A stretch of 64,000 bases of DNA from Mangifera indica (taxonomy: Eukaryota; Streptophyta; Magnoliopsida; Sapindales; Anacardiaceae), in contig NC_058137.1 of the NCBI RefSeq assembly GCF_011075055.1, positions 5,818,771-5,882,770 on the forward strand, given 5' to 3'. This document shows, one piece after another, positions 12,366 to 23,963 of this stretch; the first letter of the stretch is position 1, and every line of letters begins with the position of its first letter. A program made the position numbers and the translations under genes. The notes under the pieces were generated by a model, which saw nothing but the letters and a program-made list of their open reading frames with translations, ran no database searches and was not told the origin of the DNA.

Positions 12366-15300
12366 TCAATGAGAGTAAGAGCTTGCCTCAGTGCTATACA
12401 TTGAGCACTCACTCAGGCTGTAGATGGCTCTTTCTTCATCCCACTTAAGAATCTCCCTTGCATACTTCAGGGCAGCATCAACATTATTGGGCTCCAATCC
12501 CTTCACCATTGAAACATACAACTTCCGCCCTGTGAGAGATGCATAAAGCCTCTTGAACTTAACTGCAATATAGTGGAAAGCCAACTGCCCCAGTGAGGGG
12601 TTATAATGGACGCTGTTTCTATTGCTACTACTGCGATGATGGCTAATCACTGGATGAAAATCATCAAACCAATCACAATGATGCAATGGTACCCGCTCTA
12701 TTTTCTCCTCAAACAGATCAAATTTGTTCAATATCAAAAGGAATTCCATCTGATCAAAGGTTGGATGGGTAACTATGCTTTCAAAGAATTTCCTGCTCAG
12801 GATCATCTTGTTACTGAGAGATCCATTCCCATCAACAGCAAATTGGTCATAGTCGCTCAAGGCTACACAGAAAATGACCAATCCAACATCTTCAAACATC
12901 TCTAGCCACTTGCAGTTTTCTCCAAGGCCTCTGGCCTGTACTCTAATTAGTTGGTACCTAATAACCAACACCAGAGAATAATCTCAATGACAGTGAAGAA
13001 GATAACTTATAAGAGAAAAACATAGGAAAGAAAGAAAGAAACTAAAAAGGCAGAAACAGAGGACAAAGTTTACATCACAATGTTCAAAAAGATGAATCTT
13101 TAAGGTTGTATATTGGAATCATTAATCAATTTGTGCTGGAAACTGAGTCTAGCCAAAGAAAAGTGGTTGCAGCAGTGGAGTGGTTTGCTAACTTATTCAG
13201 CAAAATAAATGTGCCAAAGCAACACATCTCAGGCCAGTGGGTTTCCCCAGTACCGCTGATGCAATGTGTAGAAGATTCTTGACGGACACTATTTCCTAGA
13301 TAAATGACCATTGCAGGTCCACCCCACTTCAAATGTGACATGGGTAACCAACCAGTCAAAGCCACACATAATTAGGTGGAACATAGAGACATGTTATTAA
13401 GTATACAGATCACCGAAAGTGACCAGGGTGCCTCCTAGACAAAACTACTGGTGGCGGCTTAGTAATTTTTTTTACTTTTACCTAAGGAAAGAGTCATTCT
13501 GATCAGCAGCTTCACTGTTCTCATCAGAAGCGGAGCGGGGGAATGAGAAGTCCATGCAAGAAAGCCCATTTGACGAAGTAACACCCTCAGCATATAGGAT
13601 TTCCAAATCTGATGGTTCATAGTCTGTTCTCAATATGTCAATAACCTGAAGAATGAAAGAGTATATTAGAACCAGTAACAACACTAATCATAGTTACCAT
13701 CCCGAACAAAGAAAAGGAATCCAGGTACCTATGGCATAACACATGCATGCAATCAAGATGCTGCTTTCATGCCAGCTTGAGCTTGATATATTGACAAACT
13801 TTGCACCTCAGTTACTTTTTTCTAAGGTCAAAGTTTTAGACATAAAAAGCTAAGCCCAAAATGTCAGCTCTCCTATATTTAACATGACCTTTAAGCAGCA
13901 GACTTATTTTCATATAATAACCTTCCTCTCTAGCCATTGCAGATTATAAAAAAGGGGTATAAAATTAACGTACAACCACTTTTTCATTCAATTATCTATA
14001 GAAGGTTCCCAAGAGCTGATATTCACAATATCGGGGATTACGACTAATTGCAGCAAAACTAATCAAAATGATCTCTCCTGCATCAGTATACACAGATACA
14101 GTTTATCATAATTAAAACTAGGGAAATCTACATGCAGACACATCAATTAAACAGACTTCTGGGTTGACTTGAAATCTTATTAACTAAATCATCCAAGCAT
14201 AAAATTTCTATAAAGCAAATTTTGTTCTTCTTTCGTTGGGACAAGACTGTAGAGCAGTTCAGAACTCAATTTAAAAGTTTGAAAAAGGAAAGACTGATCT
14301 CTTCTACTAACCGAGCTTCATTTGTCTTAAGCTCACAATAAAGTTGTCTTAATTGATGCTATTTAGTCAGGATCTGCTTCAACATAATTTGTTTCTATAA
14401 CAAACTGGAAGTCCAGGAAAGTTGTGGGCATGTCTATTCACTGAAGGGTCAACATGTTTCTTTTTCTGTTTTTAGGCCCAACTACCCAGTGCAAGCACGA
14501 TTAGAATTAGAATCTTGGGGGGAACTACAAAGGACCTTATTGGCTTTGTGTTTTCTTTCTCCAATTTAAAACAAAAACCAAAAGAAAGAAAATCCTTGCT
14601 TCTTTTTACCAGTCTCAAAACTTGTGCCATTGAAGATCTTTAGCCAAATCTCACTATCATTTTCTAGCTGCAACGAAAAATCTCATAAGGGAGTCCAAGA
14701 TCAATCTAATTTTTCCTCTTAATCCCCAGGTTATCATGTACAAATAACATGCATGCCAAATGGCCAGACAACCATTCATGTTAACAGGATCTGACAGTGT
14801 CTTTAAATCACAGTTATTTTCTCTAATTTTACGTGCGCTACGCTTCTAAATTTGTCAGTGACGACAGACTGTAAGAACAAAAATTTTCATGCCAATACAA
14901 TAAATTTAAGCATGAGTCTTTATGACGTAAAAAATTAAACAGAGCATTGGAATATCAAGCAAGATTGTACCCGCTCTAGAAAATAACTAGCAACACTAGG
15001 TAGCATTTCCAATTCGTTTTTCCGTTTGTAAGTGGCCTGAATGGCTGCATCCTTCCACAGCTCTTCAACCAATGGTGCATATTCACGATTAGCAGCTGGA
15101 AAAATGGCTTCCAAATTGCCCGACACCATAATCTTTAAAAGCCAATCAGCAAATGCTTTAAGCCTTGGGCCAATAGCATATACAGTTTTGCCATCAGAAC
15201 TCTCTACCAGAACCAGAAAAACTCAACTCAGACTCATTGAAAGTAAGCTCAAAATATAAACAACTACACAGCCATACTGAAAGTGGCCCCTGGCATGGTT

Positions 15301-18300
15301 GGAAGTTAATATTTTAAACAATAAAGTCCTACCTGATAATTATGTGATAAGACACTTGATGGGTATTTATATATATGCATTCAATAAACATGAAGTCAAA
15401 AAGGAGATAGAAGAAGACAACCACTAATTCCTCACCATCGGGGTTGGTTTCATCTGAAGATTGTTTCTTCCTCCTTTCAGCCAAAACTTCATCCTCAAAT
15501 CGCTCACGACCTTCAAGGAGTATACCTAGATAGCCATACACATTGCTCTGGATCTTTGTCTTGATATTCTCACATTCATCCTCTGAGAATGGTACAGCTT
15601 TATAAAGAATCTTGGCCTGAAATTTTTGAGATAATAAATGTGTTAAAAAATATCGGTGACTACCATGTTTTATGACAACAAATACTCTATAGAAATCAAA
15701 GAAAAAGGCTTCAGAATCAATACATTTTGAAGCAGAGGTCCACTTATACGTGTACGTTTCAATTATTGCCCTTTTCCAATTGACAGATAAAATTATGTAG
15801 GATTGGTATGGTTGCACAACCATCAAGTAAACTCCAAAAATCAATTAATTCCTACCACTAGGGACCAGACAGAAGTCACTATTTACAATTTTACAGGGCT
15901 TGTCAAAATTAATTCTTTTAAGAAAAAAGATGAAGAGAAATTTAAAACCCCCATGGAAATAAGAGTAGACATTCACATCACAAAACATACCAAATTTCCC
16001 ACAAACATGTTATAATTATCCCGGTACTGACAAACAGTACTTGATCAGTATGGCATAACACCCGTGGAAATAAGAGTAGACATTCACATCACAAAACATA
16101 CCAAATTTCCTGCAAACATGTTATAATTATCCCAGTAGCCACAAACAGTACTTGATCAGTATGGCATGATGCTCAAATATTTTGGAATCCCCTGCCTCAG
16201 TTCTTCTCTTATTAGCAATGTAACTCAAAAAAACCAGTTTGGTCAATTAACTGAAATTTATTTTCAATAGAGACAAGGAAGTCCATATAAATAATGGTAT
16301 GACACTCATCTAATGTTGTATTTATATTGAGGAGGGATATCCTACTAAAAAAAAATTGCAATCACAGTAAATTTAGAAACAGAAGTTCCCCATTAGAAGT
16401 ACCTGTTTAAATATAGTACTTGTCCCAGATCCATTATATCCAACTAAAAGCAATTTCTGAAGTATTCTCCGTTTAATATAATCAGGAACAGATCTGCTAA
16501 TCTGACTGCTCACTTGTTCTCTGCCAAGATTTGAAGATTTCGAAGGAACAGGTAGAGACAAGATGGCAGAAACAAGCTTTGTCCTGGCCTGAGAAGAATT
16601 ACAAAGGCAAAAATGCATAATCAATGCAAACAAAACAAAATGACAAAACACAATTAAGAAAATAAATTTTTGACAGAAACCATACCTTGCCCCAAATAAA
16701 CCCTCTAGTATTCTTTTGTCCCTCTTCTTGATATGATCCATCTTCATTCACCCAAAAGTGTGGATTTCCGGCACATTGAACACCTGCCAACTGTGATATT
16801 GAACGAAATGCTTCTTTTAACATTCCTGGAAACTGATTTTGATAGGGGGAGGGGGGTGGAGGGGAGAAAAAAACAAGCCTAAGTCTATAAATTTCAACCT
16901 GCAACATCCTTAATTCTACTCTGGTAATCTCCCGCCCATTGATGAAAACTTGTGTGTTTCCATTGCTAGCATTTGGTTTGATTGGACCGCCAACGCTCAG
17001 ATGGGGACTGATTATCTTCGACGGTTTCTGTCCCTCCTGCAGAGTTTAGAAGAAGCATCAATATCCAGAAAGATTGACTGAACTTTCCAGAAATGAAATG
17101 TCTTAAATATACCATATTCACCTTTCCCCAAAGACCAGATACTTTATCGTACCAATAGTTTCCTGGTTTCAGTTTCTTTGGTGGGTTAGGACAACTCTGC
17201 AATATAACGAACTCCTCCTGACAAAGAGGTTTTCCGTTCACGCAAACATACTCCGGTGGCAACTGATTCACCTCACACAACTTCTCAGTCTTCATTATTT
17301 GCCTAACCTCCAACTCATTAAGTAACCGCTTCAGCATTCTAGAACATTTCCCCAAATTCCCTCGCTGAGCCTCATTGATAGGAAATGTGATGCATGTGAC
17401 ACACTTCCTTCCTTCCGGCATTGATCCCATTGCCCTAAGCACACAATTACTACAATATTTTGCATCACAAACAATACAAATCTCTTTCTCCGTAAAGCGG
17501 TTCCCCTTAAAACACCGATAACATGAGCCTTTCTTCCCTCTTGTTTCAGGTTCTCTCTTAACTCTCTGCAGGATCTTTGGTACATCCTGACTAAAATCTT
17601 GACCATCATCATCGTCATCATCATTATCCCCATCATCAGAAGTAACATCACGAAAAGTAACAACTGGCCCTCTTCGACCATCACCATTATAAAGAGGATC
17701 ATCATCATTATTACTTCTATTAAAGTAATCTCCAGTCTTAAGAGATGAAACTCGTGAAGATGGATAATCCATACTCAAAACAGACTCATTTGACTCCCAA
17801 TCAGGCTGGTTGAGTTCATCATTAAAGTCTGAATTTTCATTCCCACGGTTCGACTCTCCCAATCCCCCTGAATAGTCTCTTGATTTCTCAAAGCTATCAG
17901 AAAACTCAATTACTCCAGAGTGTAAATTTTCATTACTTCGATCTAACGTATCCGAACTATTAATCAAATCACCAGACACATAATTTGAAAACTCTAACGC
18001 GCCAGAGCTACTTAACTCACCGGACAATAGGCAGTTGATATTATCCGTTGCTCTCTCGATAACAGACGTGGGAGACACAGTTGTCTCAGATTTTAGTTCA
18101 GTGACTTTAGAAACACAGCAATCACGACTATCAACAACCGTACTAGGTTTGAGCTCTTTAGAGAAATTCTTACTGAACTCATCGGCCGACAATATGGGCT
18201 GCACGACCGGAAGCGCCAACTTATCGGAGAGAGACACTTGGTTAACGACGGTGGCCACTGGTATCTTTTGTACGTTAATCGGGACAGCCCGTGGAATATC

Positions 18301-18381
18301 GTATAGTAGCGGCGGTCCTTCGTATTCCGCGGCGAAAGAGTACTGGACCCCAGCTTCAGGCGAAGCCCTCTCCGGTGACAT
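12366..18381 (-). CDS. XLG1: Extra-large guanine nucleotide-binding protein 1 (952 aa, 8 exons)
   Basis: Plant-specific atypical G-alpha protein that works with G-beta-gamma at the plasma membrane and nucleus in immunity, hormone and root signalling. Exons: 18381-17122, 17036-16899, 16790-16686, 16588-16403, 15616-15436, 15203-14971, 13645-13482, 12957-12366; all junctions are GT..AG and the sum is in frame. The N-terminal half has the [15 protein letters not shown] opening, an acidic run (about 248-259) and a Cys-rich segment (287-330, CYRC..CIVC..CSNC..CVTC). The C-terminal half is G-alpha-like, with an altered P-loop [10 protein letters not shown] (about 549-558) and a good NKFD motif (833-836); canonical DVGGQ switch II and TCAT motifs are missing, as usual for XLGs. 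The XLG1 assignment over XLG2/XLG3 rests on close resemblance across both halves. Length is slightly above the usual 850-890 aa. Confidence 0.93.
15952..16175. repeat. Tandem duplication (~112 bp x2) in XLG1 intron 4
   Basis: Two head-to-tail copies, about 15952-16063 and 16064-16175, run through the same landmarks (ggaaataagagtagacatt, cacaaaacataccaaattt, acaaacagtacttgatcag). Only a handful of differences separate them, so the duplication is recent. It is inside the intron between exons 4 and 5 and does not touch a splice site. Confidence 0.85.
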
Positions 18382-18400
18382 TCTTTCTCCGATTCAAACA

Positions 18401-18438
18401 ATCTTTCTTCCTTCCTTCCTTTCTTTCTTTTTTTTTAA
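18401..18438 (-). promoter_or_regulatory. Polypurine/polypyrimidine tract just upstream of the XLG1 start
   Basis: A run of cttcctt and tttcttt repeats on the + strand (GA-rich on the sense strand) lies 20-57 bases before the XLG1 ATG, in the presumed 5' UTR. Such GA tracts are common in plant leaders; no specific function is shown. Confidence 0.3.
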
Positions 18439-20531
18439 AATAATTAATCGTATCCCTAAAATCTCATATTGAATTTGAAGTTTGACCGGTATTGTTTTGG
18501 TGGCCTAGAAGAAGAATAAAGTAAGAGAAAGATGGAAAATGAAAGAAAGCGAAAGAAAATAGAAGCAGGGATATTTTGGAGCTGGGGAAAAAATGAAAAA
18601 AGAAAAAGGAGCCAGCAAGAGCATCTCTAGCTGCAGAGCTGTGGTTGGCTGTGGGGAATCTGTAGTTTTTTTTAATTTAATATATTAAAATAAAAAATTA
18701 GTTCAGGGCAGGTGGGGTCCAGGGAACTTTTGTCTCTTTACATTGTGCATTTGGCATCTCGATACTATGGCCTTTGAGTTGGCTACCTTGGCTCCAAAAG
18801 GCCACTCCCTGCTGCCCAGTTTTCAGACGGATAATATTTTATATATTATTTTCGATTATACTAATAATAATATATTTAATTTAAAATTATTTATTATTTG
18901 GTGATTTATATATTAAAAGGAAATTATAATAAATGTGTAAAACTTAAAACTAAAAGGTGTTAAATAAAATTATCTGAAATTGTAAAGATTAAGTAAAAAT
19001 GTCTTTAATTTGAGAAATAACTAAACTATCATTATATATAAACCTCGTATTTTCCATGGATTTATTGCTCAAATTTAGAGAAAAATTCGAATATCTCATG
19101 GGTCTCTCACGAATACAACAGGTTTTGATTTTTTTAATCAATTTTTTGTGTTTTTCAATAACCGAAAATGATAAATAAGGATAGTACATTATCTCACTTC
19201 TTGTTTAAATCAATTTATTGTTAAGAGTATTGAGATTTGAAGGAGATTTTGAGGTTTGAATGTTTAGAGTTCTGATTTTGAACAATGTACAAAATATTTT
19301 GATTCTTGATTGTTTTGCTTGAATTTTTTGAGGGATTTTATGTTATTGGATATGTGGATTTGATTTGTCTTAAAATTAGAGGTTGAAGTGATGATTTTTG
19401 TTCGAAAAAAGGGTTAGATCTGTTGGCGTTATGGTAATCTCCCATGGGCGCCCGTGGGGTGGGGAGGAAATTTAGCGTTTTCAAAATTTTAGGGGGGCTA
19501 GGAAGAGGGGGAGATCCACGGGGGTCTGTGGGAAATTTACACTAAACCGTGAAAAACTGTGGGTTGAGTGAAAATTGACTTTTTTTTTTTTTTAAACTAT
19601 AAGACCTGTAATAGACATAATTTGAACGATCATAACTTTTGATTCGAGAGGAGTTACAGGGCCTGTAATATATCAATGTGAAACTTGTTTCAAACTCTAT
19701 AACGACAACTAGCTTTGTTGATTGTGCCGAATTTAGAGGCTTAAATAAAACTGTTTCAGTGTGTATTATGTAGTTTTTTTATTTGAATAAATTTAGGATT
19801 TTCAGTGTTTATGATTTTGAGCTTGTTTGTGACTGAGGTAGACTCCTTTGATATGTAGTTTTCAAATTTGACATCTGTCTCTTTAGTTTTGTGTTTTTTT
19901 AGACCGTTTTATATTGTAATTATGAAATTTCATATCGATTTTTTGGTTTTCTCGTTTCTAAATTATTTGAGTGTGTAGTTTTCAAATTTCAAATTTGTTT
20001 TTTCATATTTTCAAGTGATTTTTTTATTGTTGACATTCTAGAGTATTTCAATATATCTATTTATTCTTAACATGTTATTTAAATCTTTTATATATTGTGT
20101 AATATCAAAATATCCTTCATATTTTTCTAACATTTTGTTTAACCTCTAAATTATTATCAAATATCCAAATGCCCATTTACATGATATACAAACTAGATTT
20201 AACAAATAAAATTAAGTTTTGAGTTAAGATTCATATAAATACTTTTTTTTTTCACGAATTGATTTTTTTCGATTTGAATTTAGAAATACAAACTTTTTCC
20301 TTTTAAACAAACTCGTAATAATTGATATTAAGTAAAAATGAGAGTGAGAGTGAGTGTTTAAGTGATATAAAAAGTTTATGTAATAAGAGTGAGAGTGAGA
20401 GAGTTTATATAGATGTGGTGAAGGGTAATTTTGATATTTTAAAAAAATTAGGGTATTTTTGTTTAGGAATAGGAGAAATTGACATTTTTGCTTAATAAAA
20501 AGGTAAAATGGGCATTTAATATAAGAGCAAT
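18439..20531. other. XLG1 promoter region and repeat-like intergenic DNA
   Basis: The first few hundred bases should contain the XLG1 promoter. From about 19400 to 19560 a GC-rich patch stands out in AT-rich DNA and holds two related blocks ('ccgtggggtggggaggaaattt' near 19455 and 'ccacgggggtctgtgggaaattt' near 19517). The following text, with 'ataacttttgattcgag' and 'ttacagggcctgtaat', resembles old retroelement-derived sequence, but no LTR, primer-binding site or reading frame was identified. Confidence 0.35.
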
Positions 20532-20688
20532 ACTATGTGTACCCACTTTGGGTACACAAATATATACACACTCATATGTGTCATCATATGATTGATTATT
20601 GTTTTATTCTTAATTCAAAATCATCCAATCACATGATGACACATATAAATGTGTACACATTTGTGTACCCAAAATGGGTACACATAGT
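20532..20688. mobile_element. Small hairpin MITE, family H copy 3 (best preserved, 157 bp)
   Basis: Inverted ends of about 30 bp begin ACTATGTGTACCCA and finish TGGGTACACATAGT. Each end is itself a small palindrome (GTGTACCCA.TTTGGGTACAC). The interior carries the shared core of catatgattg and caatcacatg around 'cttaattcaaaatcatc'. The whole element can fold into one hairpin. Confidence 0.7.
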
Positions 20689-20775
20689 TTTATTGTTAAT
20701 ATAATTTTCCATTATTAAATATATATTTAAAATAAATCTATATAATTTTATTATTTCGGATTTGAGTCTCTTTTA

Positions 20776-21262
20776 GAGAGCATTTGGTTCTAGAGATTTA
20801 AAGACTATTTGGATAATTTATCTTTTATTACTTACATTATCTTGTTTACTTTGTCAATAATAAAAGATTACAATAATATTTTATTATCAATACTGACGTG
20901 AAAAGTAATATAAGTGATAATCTGATTATCACTTTCACCTTAAGTATTAAAATATTATCAAGATAATCTTGAGTTTATTATAATTATATTATTATTTATA
21001 AATTTTTTGAGATAAAAATAAATTTATTTTTAATTAATATAACAATAACATAAAAATATTTAAAAATAATTATATTTAAGAGTATTTAAGTAAAATAATT
21101 TACTAACATTCTTTTATTATCTTTAATCAAATACAATAATTATTTATACCTATCAAATTTTATTAAATATAGTCATTATTTATACATAATAATATTTTAA
21201 GTAATTTATGTTTAAAGTAATCTTTCTATAATAATAAAATATTATCCAAATCAAATACTCTT
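20776..21262. mobile_element. Tourist-like (PIF/Harbinger) MITE, copy 1 (487 bp)
   Basis: TTA flanks both sides (20773-20775 and 21263-21265). The left end GAGAGCATTTGGTT matches the reverse complement of the right end AAGAGTATTTGATT. This end sequence and TTA duplication fit PIF/Harbinger MITEs. The interior is collinear with the second copy at 21555-22036. No transposase. Confidence 0.75.
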
Positions 21263-21554
21263 TTAAGGGGATGTGATAATACTAAGTTAATTTATTTGTA
21301 GAAAATGAATCAATAACTTTTTTTTTAAACACTTTACAACCAAATGTTTGACTTAAAAACATTTTCCCTTTTAAATAACACTTTTTTTTTTTTCGTAAAA
21401 TTTAAGTCAATTAATATATATTAATTATAAAAAGGTATAATAATCATTTTTTATATATTAAATTATAGAAAAAATGAAAAAGCAAATTTGTGAGAGTTGT
21501 GCTCTATTGGATACAGAAGGGTAAAATGATGAGGACCATGACAATTATGACTTA

Positions 21555-22036
21555 GGGTGCGCTTAGTTAAAGGTTTTTAAGATTACTTTGGTAATCTATA
21601 TTTTATTCTCTTGTTTGATTTGTCAGTACTAAAAGATTATAGTAATCTTTTATTACCAATATTGACGTGACAGATAATAGAAGTGGTAATCTGATTACCA
21701 CCTTCACCTTAGGTATTTAAAGATTACTAGAATAATCTTGAGTTTATTATAGAAAAATTATTATTTATTAATTTTTTGAGATAAAAATAAATTTATTTTT
21801 AATTAATATGACAAATAATATAAAAAATATTTAAAAATAATTATATTCAAGGGCATTTAAGTAAAATATTTTACTAGTAATCTTTTATTACCTTTAACCA
21901 AACACAATAATTATTTATACCTATCAAATTTTATTAAACATAGTAATCATTTATACCCAGTAATCTTTTAAGTAATCTATCTTCAAGGTAATCTTTCTAT
22001 TTTAGTAATCAAATATTACCCAAACCAAACGCCCTC
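21555..22036. mobile_element. Tourist-like (PIF/Harbinger) MITE, copy 2 (482 bp)
   Basis: Flanked by TTA (21552-21554 and 22037-22039). Ends are GGGTGCGCTTAGTT and, inverted, GAGGGCGTTTGGTT. It aligns along its whole length with the copy at 20776-21262 (shared 'aataatcttgagtttatta', 'gagataaaaataaattta', 'tacctatcaaattttatta') in the same orientation, about 290 bp apart. Confidence 0.78.
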
Positions 22037-22138
22037 TTAGAGTTAAAGAATCATGGACTTCCGATAAGAAAAGACAAGACGGAATAAATGACAGAATAAA
22101 ACAAAAGGGTATTGACTGTCCATCAATAGGTTTAGGAT

Positions 22139-22239
<101 letters not shown>

Positions 22240-22254
22240 TGGGATAACCGAAAG

Positions 22255-22952
22255 CAAAGTATGCTATTATTTCAAAGTTAACCTTATTAATTTTAAAAAT
22301 CTTATTTATTTATTATGAATAGTTAAAATTAACACAATCTTAACCTCTTAAAATTTTATTTTTTTTCTCTCTCTAACCATTAAAAACTAATTATTTTTTT
22401 TCTAGGTCAAATTTTAAAAAATAGTATTTTCTTTAGGGTTTAGTTTTCAATCTCTGACATCATTATCAATGTCTAAAATTCCCTGATGCATCACTATGTT
22501 TCGACGGTCTTTTTTCTCTTATTTGGAATGTCGATTAACACAGATTTGATCTAGAAAATCGAAGAGCTTCGTCAGGAGACAGAGCTCTTCATCTTTCTAG
22601 GCAGATCTGTGTCAATCGACATTTCAAAAGAGGGAAGAGAGACTGTCAGAGCATGGTGATGCGTCGGGAAAGTTTCGTCATCGGTGATGGCGTCGAGAAT
22701 TGAAAATTAAACCCTAAGGGGGAATGTTATTTTTTAAAACTTGGCCTCGGGAGAAAATAATTAGTTTTTAGGGGTTAAGGAGGGAAAACTAAATTAAATT
22801 TTAATTTATTTTTAATATTACAGATAAAATAACGATTTTATGATTAAAACTGTTAATTTTAACTATTCATAAGTGAGTAAATAAGATTTTCAAAATTAAC
22901 AAAGGGAAACTTGAGATAACAACATACTTTGGGTGGGAAATAGTTCTTTGGC
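22255..22952. mobile_element. Foldback MULE-type MITE, copy 2, left terminus lost
   Basis: The right arm ends GGGTGGGAAATAGTTCTTTGGC (22931-22952 region), the same terminus as the complete copies. The left arm mirrors it from the 'aaagtatg' position inward (landmarks 'ttttaaaaatcttattta', 'aactaattattttttt', 'tagggtttagttttca'), but the outermost 20-25 bases are missing and replaced by sequence next to the AT microsatellite. The centre contains gagctcttcatct and its inverted match gaagagctt, so the foldback nearly reaches the middle. Confidence 0.75.
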
Positions 22953-22956
22953 TTAT

Positions 22957-22989
22957 GTATATATATAAATATATAAATATATACATATA

Positions 22990-23024
<35 letters not shown>
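22957..23024. repeat. AT-rich tract followed by (GT)n microsatellite
   Basis: An imperfect tata/tacata tract runs to about 22994 and is followed by a (GT)15-type run at 22995-23024, immediately outside the right end of the foldback element. Confidence 0.9.
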
Positions 23025-23027
<3 letters not shown>

Positions 23028-23638
23028 GCCTGGAAAGGTGGCTGGAAAGGTTTTGAATCCATCTTCAAAAGTTCAATGAAAAGAAATTAACACGTTCCCA
23101 TTTATTAAGTAATTATCATTTATTTGTTTTTTTTAATTGTTATGAAGGTAAAAGTTAGATGTGGCAATTGCGAGACAACGAGTCAATTGAGGTGGTGTAT
23201 GAGACTATATTCGTCATGACGTTAAACTGTGATGTTTGATAATATGCATTTATGTTATGTTTTTATTATTTAAGAACTACATACTATATTATGAATTTAT
23301 TATATAAGACATCTTATGATGTTTTCGTTTGATAGAATGATTTTATTTTAAAGTGTTTTAGTAATTATGAAATGTTTTATTTCTGTATGTTTTATAAGTA
23401 TATCATGCATATTAAGTCATGTGAAGTAGCAATTAACTTCGAGAATAATACTTCTAGAGAAGTGCATTATAGATTATGTGATATGAAGGCAAAGATTTCA
23501 TGCCACAACATAAGAAATTTTATGTCACAGCATGACCAGTGGAGATGATTGCCCAAGTTAGCCATAAGGTTATTGTCACAACACAAGAAAAGCTATCTTA
23601 CGAAACAACTTTGTTTTATTAGGAAATAACTATAGATG
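23025..23638. other. Intergenic DNA, no supported gene
   Basis: Nothing recognised beyond ordinary intergenic sequence between the microsatellite and the GAGCTCG-rich element. Confidence 0.5.
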
Positions 23639-23648
23639 ATGTAAGAGT

Positions 23649-23963
23649 AGGGCTGGATTCGAGCCGAGTTGAGCTCGGGCTCGGCTCGATTTATTTATGG
23701 GCAGCTCGAGTTCGGCTCGTTTTCGATTCGGTGCGGCTCGACTCGGTTCGGCTCATTTTTTATTATCAAAACGATATCGTTTTTAATATATATTGATCAA
23801 AACGACGTCGTTTTGTATAAAAAAATTTTAAAAAAATCTATCGAGCCAACCCGAGCCAGCTCGAACTTAGCTCGAGCTCGATCGAGCCAAATAGAGCTCG
23901 ACTCGTTTTGGGCTTGAACCGAGCCGAGCCGAGCTCGAGCTGGCTCGGCTCGAGTCCAACCCT
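23649..23963. mobile_element. GAGCTCG-rich MULE-like element (~315 bp)
   Basis: Inverted ends AGGGCTGGATTCGAGCC and (reverse complement of the right end) AGGGTTGGACTCGAGCC; flanked by ATGTAAGAG on both sides (23639-23647 and 23964-23972, with one extra base at the left). The arms are dense in overlapping GAGCTCG/GGCTCG words, and the middle carries aaaacgatatcgttttt and aaaacgacgtcgttttg palindromes. A 9-bp duplication suggests a Mutator-like mobiliser. The short frames read across it on both strands are products of the repeats. Confidence 0.7.

Noticed and set aside
17331..17708. 125-codon Met-rich frame in XLG1 exon 1
   Set aside because: Out-of-frame reading of the acidic GAT/GAC repeat region of XLG1.
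18035..18472. 145-codon frame antisense to XLG1 exon 1
   Set aside because: Opposite strand of a confident exon; no independent support.
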